Shown piece after piece: positions 52,212-58,818 of a stretch of DNA of 64,000 nucleotides. A program made the translations under genes and the position numbers. Numbering within the stretch: the first letter of the stretch is position 1; each line of letters opens with the position of its first letter. The notes beneath the pieces are model-generated. The model saw only the letters and a list, made by a program, of their open reading frames with translations, had not been told where the DNA came from and ran no database searches. Origin of the DNA: SXOA01 sp051004015 (GTDB lineage: Bacteria > Planctomycetota > Planctomycetia > Pirellulales > Pirellulaceae); contig JBPCKT010000033.1 of assembly GCA_051004015.1 (NCBI GenBank), positions 6,301 through 70,300 on the forward strand, written 5' to 3'.

Positions 52212-53168
52212 TCACTCCGTGAACGACTTCCTGAGCACGTCGGGTCGAAGCTGGCCGAAGCGATGGAACGCCCCGCTATCCAGATTGACGAGGTTGATCA
52301 CGCCGGGGCTGAACAGCAGCGGATCGATCTTGTAAAAGTCCTTGCCGGCCCGCTCGAAGATGGCGGCGAAGGGTTCGCCATAATCGTGTGAGGCGGAGGC
52401 GGGAATCTTAGGGCCGAGGGTGGCCAGGCTCTCGTCGTCGCCGCGGGTCCAGAGCGTTACTTCGCCGCCATACAGGACCGCGTCGTTCGTTCGCCCGATA
52501 CCCGTCAGATCATCCTTGGCAATCGGTGGCAGCGGAGCCACGCCGAATCCGCTCTGTACGTGGGAAAGATCGAAGCCAAGCTCGTGCATTTTATGCAGGG
52601 CCGTCTCCACGCTGCGGGCCACCACCTGCACACTGCCGGCGATGCTCGCGGTGCGGGCGACGAGCAGCGTCAGGTTCGCGGGCTCGATGTGGCAATCCGC
52701 GGCAATCTGACGGCAGATTTCGTCCGGCGGCAGCTTGCCGGTCTCCAGCACCCCCACCGCATGGGCGGCTGTTTCGCGATAGCCGATCTGGTCGTAGATC
52801 TTTTCCTTCCCTGCTGCCGCCCGCATCGGGCCGGAGCCCATCGCAAAAAACTTCTCGCCGGTCACCGGCCAGCCGGCGTATTGACTGGCCATGCAGGCGG
52901 CCACCGGCTGGTCGGTCTGGATGGTGACGGCAAGACCAGGCCAGAGATCGGGCTGACCGGGCACGAAGTTGACCCGCCCCAAATCCGCCAGGCAAATCTC
53001 CGCCAGCTGCCGTCCGATTTCGAGTCCCCCGCTGGCGTTCACGCCGCAATCGATGACCCGCGCCCCGCAGTCCATCCGCAGCACCCCGGCATGCAGATGC
53101 ATCCGCTCCGCGAGATGCTCCGCCAGGAGTTCGCAGCGGCGAAGGGCGAGCTCGTTGAGGGAAAGCAT
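52212..53168 (-). CDS. mch: Methenyltetrahydromethanopterin cyclohydrolase
   Basis: Mch interconverts methenyl- and formyl-H4MPT in the one-carbon oxidation pathway of methylotrophs and planctomycetes. The ATG at 53168 gives 318 residues, the normal length. Family patches are RVIDCGVNASGGLEIGRQLAE, TGEKFFAMGSGPMRA and SVQVVARSVETALHKMHE, with SGFGVAPLPPIAKDD near 235. The frame extends upstream to 53273, but that part is the AGCGGAAAG repeat and is not conserved. It heads a minus-strand run with the RimK-like and ligase genes, and is divergent from a DtxR-type regulator. Confidence 0.94.
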   Translation of the reverse strand: MLSLNELALRRCELLAEHLAERMHLHAGVLRMDCGARVIDCGVNASGGLEIGRQLAEICLADLGRVNFVPGQPDLWPGLAVTIQTDQPVAACMASQYAGWPVTGEKFFAMGSGPMRAAAGKEKIYDQIGYRETAAHAVGVLETGKLPPDEICRQIAADCHIEPANLTLLVARTASIAGSVQVVARSVETALHKMHELGFDLSHVQSGFGVAPLPPIAKDDLTGIGRTNDAVLYGGEVTLWTRGDDESLATLGPKIPASASHDYGEPFAAIFERAGKDFYKIDPLLFSPGVINLVNLDSGAFHRFGQLRPDVLRKSFTE

Positions 53169-53174
53169 GGGACA

Positions 53175-53329
53175 GGGAAAAGCGGAAAGTGGAGAGCGGA
53201 AAGCGGGCTGAGTGGCATGTATTGTAGATGGATCACTACCAACTCGAAACCGGCCCATTGTCAGTGGCGTCACAATCCACCATCATCCATTCCATATCCG
53301 CTTTCCGCTCTCCACTTTCCGCTTTTCCC
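53175..53329. repeat. Perfect 32-bp inverted repeat spanning the mch/DtxR-like divergent promoter region
   Basis: The arm 53175-53206, starting GGGAAAAGCGGAAAGTGG, is the exact reverse complement of 53298-53329, with a 91-base centre. One arm lies a few bases before each of the two divergent start codons. A related sequence is at 26198-26229, so this may be a dispersed repeat rather than an operator. Confidence 0.85.
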
Positions 53330-53333
53330 TACC

Positions 53334-54005
53334 GTGGCTTCCCTCACCATCGAAAACTACGTTAAGGCCATCTACCAACTCTCGGCCGAGGGGGGCGGGG
53401 AGATTGCCGCCACGGGACAGTTGGCGGAGACGCTCGGCGTTTCCCCCGGCACCGTCACCAGTATGCTCAAGACGCTGGGGGAAAGCGGACTGGCAAAATA
53501 CACCCCCTATGAAGGGGCCCGGCTCACCGACTCCGGCCGCTCGCTGGCCCTCCGCGTGCTGCGGCGGCATCGGCTCATCGAGCTGTTTCTGGTGCAAACG
53601 CTCAAGCTGACGTGGGACGAGGTCCATGCCGAAGCGGAAAACATGGAGCACGCGGTGAGCGACCTGCTCGTCGATCGGATCGACGCTTTCCTCGGCCATC
53701 CAGAAAGCGACCCGCACGGCGACCCCATCCCGCGGGCCGACGGCACCATCGCCACCACTGCCGGCAGCGCCCTCTCCGCCCTCGCCACCGGCGAACGCTT
53801 CCGAATCGTCCGGGTCAGCGACCAGGCCCCCGACTTCCTCCGCTACCTCGCCGAAACGGGCCTCCGCATCGGCGCGGAGGGAACCATCGCCGAAATCCGG
53901 CCCCAGGCGGGGGTCATCGTCCTCCGCATCGGAGAACTCGACACTACGCTGTCCCGAGAGATCGCCGAGAAACTGATCGTGGCCCGCTCTTCGGAAAGTC
54001 GCTGA
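53334..54005 (+). CDS. DtxR/MntR-family metal-dependent regulator
   Basis: From the GTG at 53334 the 223-residue protein has the DtxR winged helix (IENYVKAIYQLSAEGGG, then SPGTVTSMLKTLGESGL). A metal/dimer domain follows (ALRVLRRHRLIELFLVQTL, WDEVHAEAENMEHAVSDLLV), then GHPESDPHGDPIP and a C-terminal SH3-like FeoA domain (GERFRIVRVSDQAPDFLRYL). Such proteins bind iron or manganese and repress uptake genes. No metal transporter is adjacent; the divergent neighbour is mch. The reading frame stays open far upstream, but that part is non-coding. Confidence 0.92.
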   Translation: MASLTIENYVKAIYQLSAEGGGEIAATGQLAETLGVSPGTVTSMLKTLGESGLAKYTPYEGARLTDSGRSLALRVLRRHRLIELFLVQTLKLTWDEVHAEAENMEHAVSDLLVDRIDAFLGHPESDPHGDPIPRADGTIATTAGSALSALATGERFRIVRVSDQAPDFLRYLAETGLRIGAEGTIAEIRPQAGVIVLRIGELDTTLSREIAEKLIVARSSESR

Positions 54006-54648
54006 TCGAGACTCGCGGTTCGAACCATTATCTAGCCTGAGTGATGCAAAAGTCGGCCTCCCAATCTTCGTAAGTTTAATTGCAGCAACCACTTAGAACT
54101 ACCGCTGTCCTGTCTTTTGCATCACCCCCTTCCCCACAAGAGGGGAAGCGGAGCAGTTCTGCAACATCACGCGGTTCCATGAATAACTCCAGCCCTTCCA
54201 AGGAGCCGTAATTATTCATGTTCTTGCGCTTCATTTTTGAGGCCAGTGCGTATTCAAATGTCGACGCAAGTCATTGCCATACCGCCACTTGCAATCCGCC
54301 ACTTTATTCATTCTCCGGCGGTTTACCGGCTGACTTTATTCACCCTCCCGACATTCGCGGACGCCAGGGCGTTAGCCGGACAATTTCTCCGGCGAGCGGC
54401 TGGCGGAAGCGGGCCGGTGAGTTCGCACGCCTGAGCGAAGTCCCTTTCACCGGTTCGACGTGAGGGTCACAGCGCGCATTTCCAGCGCGGCGAGCGACCA
54501 ATCGCCCGAGGTTCGCCGCCAACATTCCAACCACAACCATGATGTCAATGAGCACACCCTCCCTGGCCCCGGGCGGGCGCTCCGCCCCAATTGCTCTATT
54601 ATACAAAAGAGCATGGAAATACTAAGTGTCCAGTAACTTGGTGCCGGT
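54006..54648. other. Intergenic region downstream of the DtxR-like gene
   Basis: These 643 bases follow a plus-strand gene and precede a minus-strand gene end, so they should hold two terminators. I see the inverted repeat at 54041-54125 and a G/C hairpin near 54130-54150 (CTTCCCC ... GGGGAAG). No credible gene is present in 54200-54640; the open frames there have no ribosome-binding site or family resemblance. Confidence 0.5.
54041..54125. repeat. 12-bp inverted repeat pair downstream of the DtxR-like gene
   Basis: GTGATGCAAAAG (54041-54052) is the exact reverse complement of CTTTTGCATCAC (54114-54125). Between them are 61 bases without a gene. It could be a small non-autonomous element or a structured 3' end. 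Confidence 0.6.
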
Positions 54649-55140
54649 CTACGTGGAGCGCTTCAGATTAAGAGCGAGAAGCCTGGCGAGCAGGTCGTCA
54701 TCAGAGAGCGAAACCGGCCAGCCGTAGGCGGCGAAGACCGCGGCGTCGAGTTTTTGGTGGGCGAGGTCGAGCCAGGTGGGACGCTGGTTGTAGAGGTTGG
54801 TGAGGGTCCGCTTCTTAAGTTCCTTCGCGCAGTCGTCGTCCTTGGGGACGAGGCGGGGGTAGCGGACCAAAGTAGGCCGCGACTCCGTCGCGCGCCCCCG
54901 CTGTCCCGCAGGGACGGCGGATTCCGAAGAGCGCTGCTGTCCTGCGGACAGCAGCGGGCTCGCGACGGAGTCGCGGCCAACTATGTAGCGTGCCCAGGGG
55001 CCGTCCGGGGAGCCGGGAAATTCGAGGATTTCGGTGCGTGTCCATTCGGGGGGATTGAGCCAGGCGGTGCGGAGGTCGTCGAGTTCCTTCGCCGCTGCCG
55101 CAATCCCCTGCCGCTGAGTCCAAGACAATTTGTGATGCGG
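54649..55140 (-). pseudogene. C-terminal remnant of an MmeI-like type IIL restriction-modification gene
   Basis: The sequence from about 55125 downwards reads IAAAAKELDDLRTAWLNPPE, then ILEFPGSPDGPWARYI, VRYPRLVPKDDDCAKELKKR and TLTNLYNQRPTWLDLAHQKL. It ends with VFAAYGWPVSLSDDDLLARL and LALN. This is the C-terminal part of large single-chain MmeI-like R-M enzymes. About 40 residues in its middle are encoded by the hairpin element at 54871-54982. There is no clear start: the frame overlaps the 3' end of the nuclease gene upstream. The matching N-terminal part is at 57329-57838. Confidence 0.82.
54871..54982. repeat. Composite four-hairpin element (copy 3 of the CTCCG/CGGAG family)
   Basis: The outer hairpins are CGCGA-CTCCG-TCGCG (54878-54892) and CGCGA-CGGAG-TCGCG (54961-54975). 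The inner hairpins have loops CGCAG and CTGCG, which are again complementary. The ends AGTAGGCC and GGCCAACT pair imperfectly. It lies in frame inside the type IIL remnant. Confidence 0.8.
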
Positions 55141-55141
55141 C

Positions 55142-55948
55142 TCATTCAGTAGATCGCGTTGTGCGATAGAGTTGTAACTCTTCGTCAGACAATTGATCCG
55201 AGGAAACCAAACGGTAATGTCTTTCCGAAAGGACCAAAACTCGCCCTTCGGTTTTGACCAACTCGAACAGGGCAATCAGATTTCGCTCCATGAACTGGGC
55301 GGCGATTGGTCGGCATACGAGGTTTGCAAATTGGTTGGCGCAGACTGCTAGGTCTTGCTCGATCTGAACGACATTAATCTGATCTCGTCCGGTCTTTGCT
55401 TGGACGGGAAAGACGTACTGCGCGCCGTGCCGGTCAACACCGACGTAAAGCTCATCGATCTCCACCTGCCCCAGGCCAGCGGCAGTTGTGCGTAAATGAT
55501 TTTGAAGCGAGTAGCACACCACGCCGGAAAACACGTCAATCAAGCGATTGTAACGGACCTTCGCGAGCAAAGCCTGCTCGTCTTGCAGTGCGTAACGATC
55601 AATGATGCCGGGAGTGGCATCGAGAATTTTGACGGCCACTAAAGACTGATTCGGTGTGATTCGGGCCTGTGTCGTCAACGAAAACTCGTAGCGTCCTCGC
55701 CCTGCAGCTCGAATTACCCATTCGTGACCTGTAGGAGCCGTCCGAATAACTGACTCTGGCAAGGGTGAGCGATATCGAGCCGAGTAAATCACGTCTCCGA
55801 GGTTCTTCGGAAGTTGAACCCGAAGCTGCTTGGCAACTTGCTCGATTTCGCTGCGTTCAAAGATGAATTCACGAACGCCTTCTCGATGATGAGCCAAGAA
55901 GATCCGTTCGATAATCGCTTGATACCGATTAATTCGTTTTTTCGTCAC
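55142..55948 (-). CDS. Putative restriction endonuclease (PD-(D/E)xK-like)
   Basis: The 268-residue protein carries VEIDELYVGVDRHGAQYVFPVQAK (split here as VEIDELYVG, then VDRHGAQYVF, PVQAK). The acidic residues D165/E166 and the Q183-x-K185 pair fit a PD-(D/E)xK nuclease core with Gln in place of Glu. N-terminal sequence (RYQAIIERIFLAHHREGVRE) looks like a DNA-binding helix region. Its start overlaps the end of the methyltransferase gene by 20 bases, the usual order for a type II R-M pair. The target sequence is unknown. Confidence 0.78.
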   Translation of the reverse strand: MTKKRINRYQAIIERIFLAHHREGVREFIFERSEIEQVAKQLRVQLPKNLGDVIYSARYRSPLPESVIRTAPTGHEWVIRAAGRGRYEFSLTTQARITPNQSLVAVKILDATPGIIDRYALQDEQALLAKVRYNRLIDVFSGVVCYSLQNHLRTTAAGLGQVEIDELYVGVDRHGAQYVFPVQAKTGRDQINVVQIEQDLAVCANQFANLVCRPIAAQFMERNLIALFELVKTEGRVLVLSERHYRLVSSDQLSDEELQLYRTTRSTE

Positions 55949-57332
55949 GTTTTTTTGTTGCCTTACTACCGCCCCGATTGCGCTGCGCGCCTGGCCATTC
56001 CAAGAGCACGACTTCTTCTCGCAATTGCTCTTTCGTTGCAGTCGCTAGTCGCGTTCGAAATAGGTCAATGTTCAAAACGCGGTATCCCAAAGATTCTGCG
56101 ATGTCTGCCAAGATAGTGCCTGTACGGATCATCACTCGGAGGTAGGACGCCTGGTCACCAACAACATACGCCAATCGTGCGCCGGGTCGCAATATGCTGG
56201 TAAGCTCACTGAAATGTCGAGCCATTCCGCCAAAGTAGAGCTTCGTCACGCGATGGTACAATCGTTCGAATCCTGACGTTTTTCCAAGCTCCAGCCGGCG
56301 TGCTTCTATTGCAGTTGCAAGCCGCTGGACCTCTGGATGGTCTGCTACCCACTTGTCGTCGTCGTCCAATCGATACACTCCACGCGTGTTGGAACGAAGC
56401 ATTTCTCGCTTTAGATTCCTCAAGCTGGCCTTGTCATGAAGAAATCCGAGAATTACCGACTCCAGTCGTGTTGTCCTTGTGTAATCCTTCTCGTTGGGAT
56501 AGGGAGGCGATGTTATGACTACGTCGATGGACTTCGGCTGTAGAAGTTCGGATACCGCGCGTGCATCGGCACGAAAAACGGTCGACTGGGCGCTGGGGAG
56601 CTTTTTCACGAGTCGCAAGTCTCGCGTGATTCCAGTAACTGCGTTTAGCCACGAATCAAGAACAGGTGCATCCTTCTTGGGCTTAGTAACACCTACCTCC
56701 GGCCCAAAGTGAAGATTGCTGATCGAAAACACCACTGCCTTTGCCAATGCCAATCGCAAATGACTGCGGTTCCGTCCACTGCTCATCCGAACGATGGCAT
56801 CATGAAGAACCAGCGTTTTGTGAAGGGGGAGTGAGCTAATGGAATTGGTGAGGATTAGACGATCTTGCTCTGCGTCAAAGCGACGAAGAGTTGCTTTCTC
56901 TTTCGTTTGCCTCCGACGAATTCCATTCGCGAAAAGACTGGGTTCATCGCTATCAACGTCACCGTCAGCAATTCCAATCGCTTCGTATTCTTCTCGCACA
57001 ACTCTTGCAATCTCTTCTGCTTCGCCTTGTAGTGCCTGGGGGCTGGGAAGCCAATTGAGCTTTACATTGGTTGCGAAAAAGGCCATTGGATTTGCTTCAA
57101 TTCCAACGCTGGCGATACCTCGCTTCTTCGTTTCAACAAGTGTGGTTCCCGTACCGCAGAAAGGATCAAGTACAGTTTGGTTTTGGCCCACCCCAAATTT
57201 CTCGAGATAGGTTCGGACAAGATGCGGCGGATATGAAAGAACGAACCGATACCAGTCATGCACCGGTCGGTCCTCCACCATCACCCGGTTCGTTTCCGGT
57301 GATGCCAGCTTCGCCAACGCAATTTGGTTCAT
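55929..57332 (-). CDS. DNA methyltransferase (TSPPY type, N4-cytosine or N6-adenine)
   Basis: The 467-residue protein has the SAM-binding motif I LDPFCGTGTT (55-64) and the catalytic motif IV TSPPYPNEKDY (274-284). The TSPPY form is common in N4-cytosine enzymes but also occurs in adenine enzymes. About 210 residues between the motifs can hold the target-recognition domain, so the order fits the alpha-like class. The start ATG overlaps the stop of the upstream N-terminal fragment (ATGA), with AAGGAAAG as ribosome-binding site. It would protect host DNA from the nuclease encoded just downstream. Confidence 0.93.
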   Translation of the reverse strand: MNQIALAKLASPETNRVMVEDRPVHDWYRFVLSYPPHLVRTYLEKFGVGQNQTVLDPFCGTGTTLVETKKRGIASVGIEANPMAFFATNVKLNWLPSPQALQGEAEEIARVVREEYEAIGIADGDVDSDEPSLFANGIRRRQTKEKATLRRFDAEQDRLILTNSISSLPLHKTLVLHDAIVRMSSGRNRSHLRLALAKAVVFSISNLHFGPEVGVTKPKKDAPVLDSWLNAVTGITRDLRLVKKLPSAQSTVFRADARAVSELLQPKSIDVVITSPPYPNEKDYTRTTRLESVILGFLHDKASLRNLKREMLRSNTRGVYRLDDDDKWVADHPEVQRLATAIEARRLELGKTSGFERLYHRVTKLYFGGMARHFSELTSILRPGARLAYVVGDQASYLRVMIRTGTILADIAESLGYRVLNIDLFRTRLATATKEQLREEVVLLEWPGAQRNRGGSKATKKRDEKTN

Positions 57333-57838
57333 AGCTTTCCTTGCCGAACAGATTCGAGGGACAATGGGGCCAAATCACTATAGAGGGAGACTCCCGAATG
57401 AGCGAGTCCCAGCCGGCGGAGCTTATCCAGATTGTCCGGCTCGGCCAGGCCGCCCAGGTCGAAGGCAAAGACCTTCTTGATCGTGCCGGTGAAGTTGGTG
57501 TGGATTTCGAAGCGGTCTAGGTCGCAGACGACGAGCAGGGGCGGGCTTTCCAGGGCTTCCCGGTATTGCTGAAGTTGGCGGTAGGCCGCGACGAGGTCCT
57601 TGTGCTTGCCCTTGTACTCCCAGCCGAAGCGCTCCTTCATCCAGACATCGGCCCAGCCATCGCCCCCTTCGGTCTTCTTGACCCCTTTCTCGAAGCAGTA
57701 CCACGAGCCATCCGGGTCCGCCTCCGCCGGCTTGGGCTGGCCGAGCAGCTCGCAGAGGTCGAGAAAATGCTGCTGGCAGGCGGAGCGCTCCGAGAGCTGG
57801 GCGGCCTGCCACTTGGCGATGAACTGGGCGGGGGTCAT
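57329..57838 (-). CDS. N-terminal nuclease fragment of an MmeI-like type IIL enzyme
   Basis: From the ATG at 57838 the 169-residue product matches the start of MmeI-like enzymes: TPAQFIAKWQAAQLSERSAC, then FLDLCELLGQPKPAEADPDG. The nuclease core is DGWADVWMKERFGWEYKGKH. It keeps the MmeI catalytic spacing D-x9-E-x-K at D64, E74 and K76. After DNLDKLRRL (about residue 143) the resemblance ends and 25 unrelated residues follow before the stop. The methylase and target-recognition parts are missing. It may still fold as a lone nuclease domain and is translationally coupled to the methyltransferase gene. A TTG at 57886 would add 16 residues. Confidence 0.82.
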   Translation of the reverse strand: MTPAQFIAKWQAAQLSERSACQQHFLDLCELLGQPKPAEADPDGSWYCFEKGVKKTEGGDGWADVWMKERFGWEYKGKHKDLVAAYRQLQQYREALESPPLLVVCDLDRFEIHTNFTGTIKKVFAFDLGGLAEPDNLDKLRRLGLAHSGVSLYSDLAPLSLESVRQGKL

Positions 57839-57944
57839 GGAGGGTGGGCGGAGCGGGGGTTCCGGCAAGGAAAAGGACTCCGCCAAGTGTAACGAATGGG
57901 AGCAAGGGGCGGGCGGATGCGAGAGCGGCCGTTTTCTTCCGCTG

Positions 57945-58284
57945 GAGTCCCGCCTTCAGGCGGTTCTTAACGAACCCTGGAACGGCATTCGCCCCCGGCG
58001 AGCTTTCCTCGCCGGAGCGGGGGTTGTAAACCAGATTCGCAATGCCTGCGTCCTGAGCCGCCACCGGCGGGCTTGCCCGCCGGAGCGATGTTTGGGAGCC
58101 AGTCCATGCCCGCTCCGGGCGGTGGGGAGTGAGGGTGCGGAGGCGCGTGCTGGTTGCCAAACACCGCTCCGCCCGGACAAGCCGGGCGGTGGCGAATGAA
58201 GATACGGACAACGCGTGCTGGTTTCCAGACAGCGCTCCGGCGGGGCAAGCCCGCCGGTGGCCGAGCCGCCTGAAGGCGGGACTC
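57945..58284. repeat. 340-bp array of G/C-rich hairpins bounded by a 19-bp inverted repeat
   Basis: The ends, GAGTCCCGCCTTCAGGCGG (57945-57963) and its exact reverse complement (58266-58284), are themselves hairpins. Inside are at least four stems of eight bases, such as CCGGCGAG-CTTTC-CTCGCCGG, CCGGCGGG-CTTG-CCCGCCGG, CCGCCCGG-ACAAG-CCGGGCGG and CCGGCGGG-GCAAG-CCCGCCGG. No gene is needed to explain the region. It fills most of the gap before the DinB-like gene's 3' end. Confidence 0.85.
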
Positions 58285-58287
58285 GTG

Positions 58288-58785
58288 CTACGCCCCCACG
58301 AGCGGCTTGTGGCCCAGGGCGCGGCGGGTGACGGTGAGTTGGCCGGCGTGGAGGCCTTCGTGCCAGATGGCGAGCTCGAAGACGGAGGCGAAGTCGGGAA
58401 GGAATTCCGGGGCGCCGGCGGGGGTTTTTCCGGCCAGGGCGTCATCACTTAGTTGGGAGAGGACTTCCAGGAGTTTGGCCCGCCGTTCACGCATGGTGGC
58501 CAGCACCGTTTCCGGCGGCGGGTACTGGTCCGGCTGGTTGGTGGGCTGGGAGCCCATGCCGAAGCGTGGACTCCAGTCTTCGAGCGTGATTGCGCTCGCC
58601 GGAGAGACGAGCGAGAGGAGGAAGTTATCCGTGTTCGCCATGTGGCCAGCAAACCAGAGGGCGTGATTGCAGCCGGGATGGACCTGGTGGACCCAGTCCT
58701 GGGGAGTTTTGAAATCCGCCAGCAACTTCTCGCTCATCTGGCGCGTGCTGTGGAGCTGGCGCTCGAGTCGCTGCTGAAGGCTCAT
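58288..58785 (-). CDS. DinB-like metal-binding four-helix protein
   Basis: The 165-residue protein has the DinB/YfiT fold pattern: four predicted helices with metal-ligand histidines in HPGCNHALWFAGHMANTDNF and AIWHEGLHAGQLTVTRRALG. Relatives include thiol S-transferases that use bacillithiol or mycothiol and proteins of unknown role. The start MSLQQRLERQLHSTRQMSEK is typical. The gene lies just past the hairpin array and 33 bases downstream of the kinase gene on the same strand. Confidence 0.88.
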   Translation of the reverse strand: MSLQQRLERQLHSTRQMSEKLLADFKTPQDWVHQVHPGCNHALWFAGHMANTDNFLLSLVSPASAITLEDWSPRFGMGSQPTNQPDQYPPPETVLATMRERRAKLLEVLSQLSDDALAGKTPAGAPEFLPDFASVFELAIWHEGLHAGQLTVTRRALGHKPLVGA

Positions 58786-58818
58786 GAGAACATTTTAGGT
58801 CTCGATGCGGCGCACCGG

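Noticed and set aside
52560..53333. Upstream open extension of the DtxR-like gene
   Set aside because: It overlaps mch on the other strand and includes the repeat; DtxR proteins start with the winged helix that begins at 53334.
54218..54606. Small open frames in the gap after the DtxR-like gene
   Set aside because: No start signal or family resemblance; codon use is unlike the neighbours.
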